Origin: an uncultured Paracoccaceae bacterium
Lineage (GTDB): Bacteria > Pseudomonadota > Alphaproteobacteria > Rhodobacterales > Rhodobacteraceae
Length of the DNA: 64,000 nt
Assembly (NCBI GenBank): GCA_947487205.1
Contig: CANKVU010000011.1
Coordinates: forward strand, 62,001 to 126,000
Reading direction: 5' to 3'
Shown here: positions 8,226 to 17,173 of the stretch, piece after piece
Layout: each line of letters opens with the position of its first letter
Position numbering within the stretch: position 1 is the first letter of the stretch
Made by a program: the position numbers and the translations under genes
The notes under the pieces: generated by a model
What the model saw: the letters and a program-made list of their open reading frames with translations, nothing else
What the model was told of the DNA's origin: nothing
Database searches by the model: none

Positions 8226-9226
8226 GGAACGAGATTCCCCGCTCCCATGCCGAGCAGGGGCTCGGCCCCCTGCGGGGTCTTCTGACCTCCGAGGACGTGA
8301 ACGAGGTCGTCATCAACCCCGATGGCAGTGTCTGGGTCGAATATGCCCGGCAGGAACACATGGCCCGCTGGGACGGGGACATCCCCGCCTCCCGCCTGCA
8401 AACGCTGGGCAACCACCTGGCCGGCGAGACGAAGAACCAGCTCGGCCCGAAGCATCCTATCGTCTCGGGCCGGATCCTCGTCTTCGGCCAGTCCATGCGG
8501 GTGCAGATCATCGTGCCGCCCGCGATCGGGAGCGGCATCTCCGTCTCGATCCGAAAGTATGTCGGCCGCGTGCTCGACGTGGGCGAGGTCAGCTTCCTGG
8601 GCGGCCAGTCCGTCGACGTGGATGCGGAACGCCGGCACCGCCTCGAAGAGCTGCGCGGGTTCGCCCATGCGGGCGACCTGCAAGCCCTGCTCCGCCGGGC
8701 GGTGGACGAACGGCTGAACATGCTCGTCTCGGGCGGCACCTCCTCGGGCAAGACGACGCTCGCCCGCGCGATCCTGGCGATGAGCGACCGGGCCGAACGC
8801 ATGGTAACGATTGAGGATGCCCCGGAATTGCACCTTCCGCATGAGAACACCGTCTCCCTGATCGCGGACCGGCGGGAGGGGTCGGAAAGGTCCCCTGCCC
8901 TACTGCTCGAAAGCACGCTCAGGATGCGGCCCGATCGCCTGATCCTCGGTGAGATCCGGGGCGTCGAAGCCTTCAACTTCCTCGAGGCGATCAACACCGG
9001 CCATCCCGGGTCGATCAGCACGATCCACGCCGACAGCCCGAAGCTGGCGCTGGAACGCCTGGCGATGATGGTGCTGCGGGCGGGTCTGAACCAGACGCGG
9101 GCCGATGTGGTCGAGTATGCCACGCGGACGATCGACCTCATCGTACAGGTCGGCCGCCGCGGCGGTGAACGTGGCGTGGTGCAGGTCTACATGCCGGCGC
9201 TCGAAGCGGAGTGGGCCGCGTCTTGA
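8222..9226 (+). CDS. virB11: VirB11 traffic ATPase, unusual start
   Basis: This is the hexameric ATPase of the T4SS. Walker A GGTSSGKTT lies at about residues 171-179, a Walker B-type LILGEIRG follows, and then GHPGSISTIHA, the His-box region of VirB11. In-frame codons upstream of the first GTG (8297) encode a typical VirB11 N-terminus (EQGLGPLRGLL), so the gene must begin near 8216-8222. No ATG, GTG or TTG exists there in this frame, which opens after a TAA at 8204. I place the start at the CTG at 8222, nine bases after AGGGA and overlapping the virB10 stop. ATT at 8216 is an alternative. Confidence 0.9.
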   Translation: MRNEIPRSHAEQGLGPLRGLLTSEDVNEVVINPDGSVWVEYARQEHMARWDGDIPASRLQTLGNHLAGETKNQLGPKHPIVSGRILVFGQSMRVQIIVPPAIGSGISVSIRKYVGRVLDVGEVSFLGGQSVDVDAERRHRLEELRGFAHAGDLQALLRRAVDERLNMLVSGGTSSGKTTLARAILAMSDRAERMVTIEDAPELHLPHENTVSLIADRREGSERSPALLLESTLRMRPDRLILGEIRGVEAFNFLEAINTGHPGSISTIHADSPKLALERLAMMVLRAGLNQTRADVVEYATRTIDLIVQVGRRGGERGVVQVYMPALEAEWAAS

Positions 9227-9377
9227 CGCGGACCCTCCGCGACGATGAATAGCACGTCATCGGCCACCGGCGCCGGAGGCCGTTTACTGGCCGTCCCGTG
9301 ACGGCGGATCACGTGTCCACTTAAGAGGCTGCTGAAGAACCTCGGCGGCAAGGATGTTTCTCCTGCGACCTGTACCG

Positions 9378-10668
9378 TCATGTCGCCAGGAGGTTCGGGA
9401 GCCTCGCGAGGTTGCAGTCCACCCTTGTCATCGTGAACCGCGCGCCGATTCTGTGGAGGCCGCGGTGGAGTGTCTGGGCCATGCCGCCCACGGTCTTGGC
9501 CCAGCCGAAAGGCTCCTCGATCTTCTTTCGACGCCGCTGTGAGAGGGTGTAGCCGGGATGGCGGGTGGTCCGGCCGTCGAGGGCCGAATGCCGGGACTTC
9601 TGGGCGACGAGCGGAGTCACGACCATGCGCCTCAGCGTGGTGACGAAATCGGCGCTGTCGTATCCCTTGTCGGCGCCCAGCGTCAGACGCCGGGTCGATC
9701 CCGGGGAATGCCGGTCGAGCATGTCCAGCGCCGCCTTGCGCTCGCTGCAGCCGTCGGCATGGGTCAGTTCCGCCTGCACGACCAGCCCGTTGCCTTCGAG
9801 GCGGTCCTCGAACCGGTGGCGGATCCGCGTCTCAGTCCATCAGGGTATGCCCCATGAAGCAGAGCATCGCGGACGCTCTCGGGGATTTCTCGTAGAGCCG
9901 TGCGTCGGCGTCCGTCACCGAGACGTGGGGGGTGTTCGAGCGCTTTTCGCCCCGGGAGTTCACCTCGGCGGTGCGGTTGCGGCGGGGGCTGTCGGGCATC
10001 GGCTGCGTCTCGGTCGATCGGGGCTGATCTGGCTTCGCGGCGTCTTCGACGGGTGGCGGAGGTGGGACCCCAGGATCGTCCTTGGCAGGCGGTGCCGTGT
10101 CCGATTTCAGCTGGAAGCTCTTCGTGGCCGCCCAGGCCTTGATCAGAGTGCCGTCCACCGAGAAGTGCTCGTTTGACAGGAGCGGCTGGACCTCCGGGTG
10201 CGCCAGGATCGCGGACATCACCTTGCGCGACATGTCCGTGGTCAGCAGCCGGTCCCGGTTCTTGGTGAAGACGGTCGGTACCCAGACGTTCGGCGGGAAG
10301 ACGATTCACTGGATCGTCTTCTTTTCCGCCTCACCATCGATGCCCAACCCGACAAACCACCGGAACAGCAGGTTGTAGTCCATCTGCTCCATCAATTGCC
10401 GCTCGGATCGGATGGAGAACAGGCTCTGGAGCAGGCTGACCCGGATCAGGCGCTCCGGCGCAATGGAGGGCCGACCGTCCTTCCTGTAGAGATCTTCGAA
10501 CTCGGCATCGAGGATCTCCTGCTCGTCGTTCACGATCCGGCGGATCTTGCGCAGGGGATGCCGCTCGGGAACCCGTGCCTCGAGATCGACATAGCTGAAC
10601 AGCGCTTCGCTCGCTCGTCCGTCCCGCGCATGATCGCTCCCAGCTGCGTCCCCGGGGCGGTGAATCAC
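9378..10668 (-). pseudogene. IS5-type transposase, multiply interrupted
   Basis: Three pieces of one transposase are spread over this stretch. The N-terminal piece (10306-10668) has the family signatures LFSYVDLEARVP and YNLLFRWFVGLG. It ends at an in-frame TGA inside a small palindrome. The same frame resumes as VPTVFTKNRDRLL and HFSVDGTLIKAWA, then stops at 9832. The C-terminal piece (9378-9779 and slightly upstream) continues in another frame with LTLGADKGYDSADF and IEEPFGWAKTVGGMAQ. The very start also looks shifted. There are at least two frame changes and one stop, so it should be inactive. Confidence 0.85.
10297..10321. repeat. 25-bp palindrome inside transposase
   Basis: Arms GAAGACGAT and ATCGTCTTC flank a 7-base loop. 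The sequence sits between codons that should be adjacent in the transposase (GLGID and VWVPTVF) and brings the in-frame TGA. It looks like an inserted palindrome of about 40 bases with its edges. Confidence 0.7.
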
Positions 10669-10710
10669 GTTCTCAAGTCCCCATCGAGGCGAAGGTTCTT
10701 CAGCAACTTG

Positions 10711-11766
10711 TTAAGAGGCTTCGATCAGTTCGGTGAGCCGGGACTGGAGATCGCCGTTCAGCAGGCGCGCGCCTTGCATCAGCTTTTCCTCCCACTTCGG
10801 CCCCCTGCCGATCGCCTCGTTCCATGCTTCCTGGAGCTCGTAGGGACGGTCCTCCAGCAGCACCTCAATCAACGCCGCCGCCTGGGCGACATCCTTGCGC
10901 GCTTTGGCCTGGGATTCCGCCGTCTCGATGCGCATCCGGGAAACGATCAGTTTGTGGATCGCGTAGCGCTCCGGCCGGGGCACGTTGACCGGGACACCCA
11001 AGCCGTGCAGCACCACCCCGTTGATCTCGCCGTAGATCAGGAAGTCGAGATAGCGCAGCAGCTGCGCGTCCCCTTGGAGCGCTTTCAGCGTCGTGATCGA
11101 GCCGCGATCAGGCCCCCTGAGCGGGCAGAGGATATCGACGGCGAACTGCTCCTGGGCTCCGATCCGAAGCGCGTACCGCATCGCCTTGCGCCCGTCGAAG
11201 GGCGAGGGGATCGCCTCGAAACGGTTGTCCACCTCCTTGAGCTTCGCCAGCATTCCGTCCTCGACTTGGTCATCGACCAGAACCGAGATCGAATGGAACT
11301 GCGCGAGGTCGAGATCGCCGGTCTGGCCTGCAGTGTTGGCAAAGCGCACCCCGAGGAGCGGGCCGTAGATCTGGAAAGCGACCGTGCCGACGACCACCGC
11401 CCTGAGTCGAAACACTCCGGCATCCGAAAGCGCCGAAAGAATCTTGCCGCTCATCGCGTCGGCGGCGGCGACCCGCGCATTGCGCAGAGCACGGACCATG
11501 TCGATTCGCTCTCGGCGCACGGCCTTCAAGTCGTTGTGCTCGTTCACCCGGCGGCGAACCTCCTCCGTGTCGGGCCCGAGATAACGATCCTTCCCCCTGA
11601 CGCCATCTACCATCGGCATCTTGAGATACCAGTACTCGTTGCCCCTTAGACTGCGCTTGTAGGGAGATCCGCCAGCCTCGATCAGTTCCTGATAGGAGCC
11701 GGACCAGCTGCGGTCGACGAGATCGGCGTAGAGCGTCTGTACGGAAACGGGCAAGCGATCGATCAT
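10711..11766 (-). CDS. GSU2403-type nucleotidyltransferase-fold protein
   Basis: The 351-residue protein matches my memory of the GSU2403 nucleotidyltransferase-fold family (PF12281). Features are an N-terminal helical part, the segment RAVVVGTVAFQIYGPLLGVRF, and the acidic pair GDLDLA typical of the polymerase-beta fold, followed by a helical C-terminus. Some relatives of this fold act as toxins or in defence; the substrate here is unknown. I chose the ATG at 11766 rather than 11901, because the longer reading runs into an IS110 scrap and an inverted repeat that look like upstream DNA. Its stop codon is the TTAA flanking the IS5-type element. Confidence 0.75.
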   Translation of the reverse strand: MIDRLPVSVQTLYADLVDRSWSGSYQELIEAGGSPYKRSLRGNEYWYLKMPMVDGVRGKDRYLGPDTEEVRRRVNEHNDLKAVRRERIDMVRALRNARVAAADAMSGKILSALSDAGVFRLRAVVVGTVAFQIYGPLLGVRFANTAGQTGDLDLAQFHSISVLVDDQVEDGMLAKLKEVDNRFEAIPSPFDGRKAMRYALRIGAQEQFAVDILCPLRGPDRGSITTLKALQGDAQLLRYLDFLIYGEINGVVLHGLGVPVNVPRPERYAIHKLIVSRMRIETAESQAKARKDVAQAAALIEVLLEDRPYELQEAWNEAIGRGPKWEEKLMQGARLLNGDLQSRLTELIEAS

Positions 11767-11786
11767 GTCAGGAGAGCCTTCCGGGT

Positions 11787-11821
11787 GAGTTACAGACAGT
11801 ATGTAATTTTGTCTGTAACTC
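11787..11821. promoter_or_regulatory. Inverted repeat upstream of nucleotidyltransferase
   Basis: Perfect 12-base arms GAGTTACAGACA and TGTCTGTAACTC are separated by 11 AT-rich bases. They lie 21-55 bases upstream of the chosen start at 11766, on the promoter side, so this is a likely operator overlapping the promoter. The bound protein is unknown and might be the gene product itself. Confidence 0.6.
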
Positions 11822-11829
11822 CTCAAGTC

Positions 11830-11926
11830 CTGCCAAGCGCGCAAGCGAGAGCCTCGGGCGCATCGGCCCCATGAAGCTGGATACAGCCTCCGCCAGATCA
11901 AGCCCGACCGTGGTAATCTCCGACAT
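11830..11926 (-). pseudogene. IS110-family transposase 5' remnant
   Basis: A short reading begins MSEITTVGLDLAE, the standard N-terminus of IS110-family transposases. After a one-base frame change it continues as CIQLHGADAPEA, which matches the next family segment (FQLHGADA). Nothing of the DEDD catalytic core follows. The scrap lies just upstream of the nucleotidyltransferase promoter and is probably what an old insertion left behind. Confidence 0.6.
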
Positions 11927-12309
11927 GACCGCTCTCCTCCGTGGATCGTCGCAGACCCACCTTGGCACGCAAAATGCCGTCGGGGGCGGTCACACCATCA
12001 AGGCCTCGCGGCGTGATTTCTATGGCTCGTTTTTGTCATGTTGAGAGCCCCTGCGGCCCCCCCCCGCGGCGGATCATCTGTATCTCGGCACAGAGCGTCG
12101 CGCGTCCGTCTGCGATTGGGTGTTTGAGGGGCCATGCGATGGTCAAGTTAAGATCCGCGTTTGATCCCCATATCGGCCGGTATCGCGACGGCCGAAACGA
12201 TTCCGAAACCGGGCCGATGAGGTCGTGCCGGTCTGAGTTCCGGCCGCCCCGCCCCAGCGCGGGCGCCGCGAGTCTCGCCCCGACTACCAAGTCTCGGCGG
12301 TGGCGCCGC

Positions 12310-13020
12310 GGTCAAAGTTTCGGCCGGAACAGACCGTCATTCGTCCCGCGTTGCAGCCGCGACGCGCCTTTGGTCGGTGTATCCGGCACCAGGATCGCAC
12401 TACCCCGGTCAAAGTTCCACGCGGAACACCCCGCCCTGCCCTTACTGACCTCCCCCCGATCTTCTCGCCCCCACTAAGTATGCTGCGATCAGAGTGCCTG
12501 CCGGAACAGCGCGCCAAGAAAACCAATCCTATGCGGTCCCCAGCGCTCCCAAAATCATACGCACGGTAACGCGGCAAGCAGAGGCCGGCGAAATCCAAGA
12601 CATGGTCAAAGTTCCGGCCGGAACATCCCGTCATCCTGACGCTCAGGCGGCGCCGCATTGCGAGCTCGCCCATCTCGCGCCATACCGGTCGCGCGTCAGG
12701 GCCTAGATACCCTACTCGGCGCATGGCGCACAAAATAGCCCATACCGGTCCCGAAGGTGATCGTCGCAGCTCCGCCCGCGTACCCGGTCAAGTTGCCGGC
12801 TCGAACGACCGCCCGGTGACCGGGACTCACCAAACGCCCCGGACCCGAACGCCGCGGTCTTCGCCACGACCTGCGCGACCCAGTGCGCCGGGGCCGGTCA
12901 AACCTACCAATCGGTACGAGCACATCCCCGGCCCTCGGGGGGCGACTCGCCGGGCAAACCATCGCAGTGTGGCGGGACCCAAGAGTCCGATTCTTGTTGG
13001 TCAAAGTTCCGTCGGGAACA
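12310..13020 (+). repeat. Array of parS-like palindromes, left half
   Basis: A 22-base unit, GGTCAAA followed by GTTCCGGCCGGAACA, recurs at 12310, 12407, 12487 (weak), 12604 (perfect), 12786 (weak) and 12999, all in the same orientation. There are further weak copies near 12895 and 13552, and a reversed one at 13788. The 14-base core is a palindrome laid out like chromosomal parS (GTT...AAC ends), and the copy at 12407 reads GTTCCACGCGGAAC, even closer to parS. Spacing is irregular (80-210 bases). No gene was found between 11940 and 13855. The nearby parB gene makes a centromere the best reading. Confidence 0.7.
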
Positions 13021-13929
13021 TCCCAAGGACGCGCGGAAACAGCTGCCGCGGTCGTGGAAATGCGGCCAGCAGAGTCGTCGAGATCTCTACTTACATCCGA
13101 GCGGCAGCCAAGGATATGGAGGAGAAGTTGGCACGGTGATCGCAATCCGATGGTTAGCCCAGTCCTGCGGATCCTGGACGGCTGCGCCGCGCAGGAACGT
13201 CATAGATTATCGTGCGACACCGGGACCAGCGGCAATTTCTCCGATAGGACTGCTTAAAAATCTCGTCGAGCAGTTGCGGTCCGGGCTGAGGCCAGCGCAT
13301 GCGTCAGAGGCGGCAAGCCACGGGATAGGGCCGGGACCTAGAAGGGGAGAGCATCCAGCCGAGGCGCCGATACGCCATCGGTCCTCGACATATTCTGCCG
13401 CGGCATACACCCGACACCAGAGCAGACGGCGCGACCAGATACCACGAAAATGAACACTGTTCTTGTTATGTTCTCCACTCTAAGAAGCTCCCACATCAGA
13501 GCTTTCCGTAAATCCGCCGCCGTCGTCGCCACCATGAGCGGCTCTTATTCCGGTCGGATATTCCGGTCGGAACGTCGACCGCCCGACCTCCTGTTACCGC
13601 CCTGACGCATCTCCCGACTGCTCGACCTAGATCGCTGCGGGGCGTTGGCGGGTTCAGGCCGGTAGCCGGATGAATAGGAAAGCCACCCTCGGCGAGGGAG
13701 TGCAGGGCATGGCAGGGCAGGGGAGGGGAATGTAGCGGTCGACGCGGGATCACCGCGCATTGGTCCGCCCAGCCAGTGCAGAACGGGTCTTTCGGTCCGA
13801 GTTTTGACCAATCGGAGAAGCGTTCGGGGGCATCGAGCAAGCCAGCGGCTGGACATGACCTTCCCCCCGAAAACCGGGCCGTTGCGAACTGGAATTTTCC
13901 ACTTCTGAATGGATGAAGGAGGAAGAGCC

Positions 13930-14210
13930 ATGAAGCACAAGCGGTTCAGCGAAGAGAAGATCATCGGTGTCCTGAAGGAGCACGGTCGACGCACTGCGTC
14001 GACGGCGCAAAGGTGGACGAGATCTGCCGGCGGCACGGCATCAGCACGGCGACGTTCTACACCTGGCGCAAGAAGTTCGGCGGCATGGAGGCCAGCGAGG
14101 CCAAGCGGCTGAAGGAACTCGAGGCCGAGAACGCCAAGCTCAAGCGGCTGGTGGCCGAGCAGATGCTGGACATGTCCGCGATGAAGGAGCTGTTGCAAAA
14201 ACATTGGTAG
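13930..14210 (+). pseudogene. IS407-type orfA, broken by a 19-bp palindrome
   Basis: OrfA encodes the helix-turn-helix and leucine-zipper half of the transposase. It starts well (MKHKRFSEEKIIGVLKEH). After residue 18 the perfect palindrome GTCGACGCACTGCGTCGAC (13985-14003) intervenes and the frame changes. The correct sequence resumes in another frame as GAKVDEICRRHGIS, and continues through EAENAKLKRLVAEQMLD to a stop at 14210. Without a full OrfA-B fusion the element is probably not autonomous. Confidence 0.85.
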
Positions 14211-14214
14211 GCCC

Positions 14215-15108
14215 ATGGCGAAGCGCGAAGCCGTGGGCTTTCTGGTGGCGGAACTCGGCCTGAGCGAGCGGCGCAGTTGCCGCATCGTGGGGTTGGCACG
14301 CTCTGTGCAGCAGTATCATCCGGTGCCGAAGAACGACGAGGCCGTGGTCGAGCGGCTCAAGGCGCTGGCATCGGAGAACCGCCGCTACGGCTATCTGCGG
14401 CTGCATGCCATGCTGCGGCGCGAAGGACTGGTCGAGAACCACAAGCGCACCTACCGGCTCTACACCGAGCAGGGCTTGCAGGTGCGGACCAAGAAGCGGC
14501 GCAAGCTGCCGCGGCGCGACCGGGTGGCCCCCATCGTCCCGGAGCGGCCCATGCAGCGCTGGTCGCTCGACTTCATGAGCGATCAGCTTGCCGATCACCG
14601 ACGCTTCCGCGTGCTGAACATCGTCGACGATCACAGCCGGTTCTGTCCCGGCCAGATCGTCGATCTCTCCATCTCCGGCGCCCGGGTCGCGCGCTTCCTC
14701 GACGACCTCGCGCTGTGCTTCGGGCTGCCCGAGGAAATCGTTCTCGACAATGGCCCCGAGGGCACCAGCAAGGCCATGTTCGACTGGTCAGAGCGCACCG
14801 GCGTGCGCCTGCGCTTCATCGAGCCCGGCAAGCCTGTGCAGAACGCCTTCGTCGAGAGCTTAAACGGCAAACTCCGCGACGAATGCCTGAACCTGCACTG
14901 GTTCCGCTCGCTGTCCCATGCCCGGGACGAGATCGGCCGCTGGCGCCACCACTACAATACCGAGCGCCCGCATTCGGCGCTCGGATACCTGTCCCCAACG
15001 GAGTTTATGACCACGACCACCGCGCCAACGCTCGAGACTCTTGCGGTCTCCGCGCTGGCGCTCGACACTGCACATCGACCGGAAGTTTCTGGATCAACGC
15101 GGCCCTAA
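14215..15108 (+). CDS. IS407-type transposase OrfB (DDE integrase core)
   Basis: The 297-residue protein has an intact rve-type DDE catalytic core. The first Asp is in WSLDFMSD, the second in [10 protein letters not shown], and the Glu in [16 protein letters not shown], followed by the usual [15 protein letters not shown] tail. The N-terminal HTH_21-like part ([20 protein letters not shown]) is also complete. In active elements OrfB is made as an OrfA-OrfB fusion by programmed frameshifting near the orfA end; here orfA is already broken upstream. Confidence 0.9.
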   Translation: MAKREAVGFLVAELGLSERRSCRIVGLARSVQQYHPVPKNDEAVVERLKALASENRRYGYLRLHAMLRREGLVENHKRTYRLYTEQGLQVRTKKRRKLPRRDRVAPIVPERPMQRWSLDFMSDQLADHRRFRVLNIVDDHSRFCPGQIVDLSISGARVARFLDDLALCFGLPEEIVLDNGPEGTSKAMFDWSERTGVRLRFIEPGKPVQNAFVESLNGKLRDECLNLHWFRSLSHARDEIGRWRHHYNTERPHSALGYLSPTEFMTTTTAPTLETLAVSALALDTAHRPEVSGSTRP

Positions 15109-15224
15109 TCCAGGGGGAAGGTCAGACACAAAGAAGTCCGGAATCGCCGCGTCAGGGTCGGATGCGGCTCCAGCGCGGCCGGAATTTGCCTCGTTATCGC
15201 CGCTCGGAATCCTACGCAGCAGCC

Positions 15225-15544
15225 TGTTCCGGCCGAAACTCTGGGCACCGGGGAATCGGGAGTGGCATGCCAAGTGTAGACAGAACAGAATGGAAGCAAG
15301 TGTCTACGACAGCGTCGCGCACAGGCACAGCGGGGCAGGGCGAGTTATTCCGGCCGGAAGTCTGTCAGCGAGGCCTCAGGCTACCCGTCCGCTATCAGGT
15401 AAAGGCCTATACGGCCGAAGCGGGTGCGCGAACCCCGCGGGCTTCGGAACGAGCGGCCTGTTCCGGCCGGAACTTTGCCCGGTGGCAAAGGAAACCTCCA
15501 ACCGCAGCGCATGGAACACCCCTGTTCCGACCCGCAGTCTGACC
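15225..15544 (-). repeat. Array of parS-like palindromes, right half (inverted)
   Basis: The same unit as in 12310-13020 appears reversed (TGTTCCGGCCGGAAC then TTTG). Copies are at 15225, 15346, 15459 (near perfect) and 15523, with weak copies at about 15169 and 15538. Removing the IS407-type element would bring the two oppositely oriented sets within about 2 kb of each other. These are candidate binding sites for the ParB encoded at 16139-17173. Confidence 0.68.
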
Positions 15545-16138
15545 GGTTTTGCTTTGACCAGTAATGGCCGATATTCACGTCATGCATGAACGAGACCTCA
15601 TATTTCTTAATTTCGAAGTCTCGGCCGTAGCAATCGAGAGCTAGCCGATCGAGATCGGCGTATCGCTCGTCATCAGCACCGGGATCGACACCTGGTCGAG
15701 CCTAATTTTTCCGCGCGCCAGCTGGCCGATGATGGCCAGGTCTCCGCCAAGGGCCGACGTTAAGCAGTAGTCACAAGACCGAGGTGCCTCGCACCGGCGT
15801 AACGCCTCCGATCGCAGAACTGGACCGCAAACGCGATGCGCTTCTCGTCTGTGATGCCCCGACCTCGATGCGCGGCGGCCTGGCCACCTCTTTGACGGGC
15901 ATCGGACAGGAAGCATCACCGTTGCCGATTTAAACTATGCGGCAACGCAGGGACTCGAAGGGAAGGTGCTGGACTGGGGCTATGAAGGCCCTGAGCGGCG
16001 GCGCGTCCCGCACCGCGCCCGCCCGGACTCGGCCCGGCTGACAGGCGCCTGGTTCGACGGCGTTAAGCGCCTCGACCCCTGAAGTGACAATGGGTCGCCC
16101 TGCGGTGCCCCCCGGCACAGACTTGCCGTGGCATGCTT
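15545..16138. other. No gene seen; possible decayed sequence
   Basis: No convincing gene was found. A minus-strand reading near 15641-15770 ends in a fairly protein-like stretch (GGDLAIIGQLARGKIRLDQV) with no recognised family. The sequence at 15905-16080 also looks like decayed coding DNA. Direction and origin are unclear. Confidence 0.4.
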
Positions 16139-17173
16139 CTACTTCGCCTCAAGAACCCGGAGGATATCCGCGATGGTCTCTTCCGGCAGGGAGGCGGTCT
16201 CGATCTTGAGAATTGTCTTGCCGGCTTTCGACCGGGAGAGGGAGAGGAGACCCCGCGCCGTCTCTTTGCGGCGGAAGGGCAGGGGAGGTAGGCGCTCTAT
16301 CCCCGTCTCCCGACGGATGCGGGAACGCTCGGCCTCCGGATGCGTGCTCCGATTCGCGGACCGGATCTGCTTGAGCGCCCTGTCAATGTCGTCCCGGCTT
16401 GCCGAGCCGAGATCGAGCAAGGCCGAGAGCTTCTCGTAGTGCTCCACGACACCGACGCCCCGGTTCACGGTCGGTCGGTTGACTCCGATGATCTCCGCAA
16501 TCTGCGCCTGGCTCGCCTCCGGCGTTTCCATCGCAATGAGCCCGATGGAATAGAGTCGCTCGATCTGGGTCAGATCCTTGCGGACGGCGTTTTCATAGAA
16601 CCGTTCGTGCAGATCTTCCAGCCTGGCCTTTTCCTCGTCCTCCGTGAAGGACAAGAAGCATAGAACCTCGATGCCGAGTTTCTGGCAGGCTGCGAGGCGC
16701 CTACGACCCGATTGCAGGGCGAATTCCTGCCCGGTGATGTCACGGGGCGTGGCGGGATGCGGCCGCCAGCCGGTGTCGAGCGGACGGACCCGGATCGGGA
16801 CCCTTTGGCCCCTCTGCTGGATGTTCTTGACCAGCGACTGGAAGCTGTCGGCATCGTCGCCGTCGGGCCGCTCGACGATCCGGTCCGTGCCCACGTCATC
16901 CCGGATCTTCTCTGCCGGGATCTGGATTGGAATCTTGCCTTCAAGGATACCCTCGAGCTGAAGCTCGTTGGCCTTGATTGCCTCCTCCTCGATCTGTTCG
17001 AAACGCTCGCGCAGACCCTTGCGCCCCGCAATACTCCAAGCGCCGGTGACTTCGGGAGTGCTGCGCTCAGCCAGCTCAGTGTCCGCGCCGGCCTCGTCGC
17101 CCTGGCTCGAACGGCCACGCTCCATCCCAGCTATGAATGCGGAGGCGCTGCGGGGTTTTCTGGCGGCGCTCAT
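16139..17173 (-). CDS. parB: ParB/RepB-type partition protein
   Basis: The 344-residue protein has the ParB nuclease-like N-terminal region with the SGRRRLAACQKLG box at about residues 165-180 and the neighbouring ENAVRKDLTQIE segment. A helix-turn-helix follows (ASQAQIAEIIGVNRPTVNRGV), with a C-terminal dimerisation tail. ParB binds the plasmid centromere and works with ParA. The start at 17173 overlaps the parA stop by four bases (ATGA), so the pair is one operon. The parS-like arrays at 12.3-15.5 kb lie downstream of it. Confidence 0.92.
   Translation of the reverse strand: MSAARKPRSASAFIAGMERGRSSQGDEAGADTELAERSTPEVTGAWSIAGRKGLRERFEQIEEEAIKANELQLEGILEGKIPIQIPAEKIRDDVGTDRIVERPDGDDADSFQSLVKNIQQRGQRVPIRVRPLDTGWRPHPATPRDITGQEFALQSGRRRLAACQKLGIEVLCFLSFTEDEEKARLEDLHERFYENAVRKDLTQIERLYSIGLIAMETPEASQAQIAEIIGVNRPTVNRGVGVVEHYEKLSALLDLGSASRDDIDRALKQIRSANRSTHPEAERSRIRRETGIERLPPLPFRRKETARGLLSLSRSKAGKTILKIETASLPEETIADILRVLEAK

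Larger units (their letters stand above)
9325..10710 (-). mobile_element. Decayed IS5-type insertion sequence
   Basis: The element is bounded by imperfect 17-base inverted repeats. The left end reads GAGGCTGCTGAAGAACC and the right end, reversed, CAAGTTGCTGAAGAACC. Both sides are flanked by TTAA (9321-9324 and 10711-10714), consistent with a 4-bp target duplication. It carries one broken transposase on the minus strand. The right-hand TTAA also supplies the stop codon of the neighbouring nucleotidyltransferase gene, so the insertion fell exactly at that gene's end. Family assignment (IS5, with a DUF4096-like relative possible) rests on transposase similarity from memory. Confidence 0.8.
13856..15124 (+). 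mobile_element. IS3-family (IS407 group) element
   Basis: The ends are inverted repeats beginning TGACCTTCCCCC on both sides, with further partial matching inward. The flanking tetranucleotide GACA (13852-13855 and 15125-15128) is duplicated, the 4-bp duplication expected for the IS407 group. The element carries orfA (frameshifted) and an intact orfB. It splits the parS-like array into two halves of opposite orientation. Confidence 0.88.

Noticed and set aside
9321-10720. 10-bp direct repeat TTAAGAGGCT as target duplication of the IS5-type element
   Set aside because: The left copy's GAGGCT belongs to the element's own inverted repeat; only TTAA is a consistent duplication.
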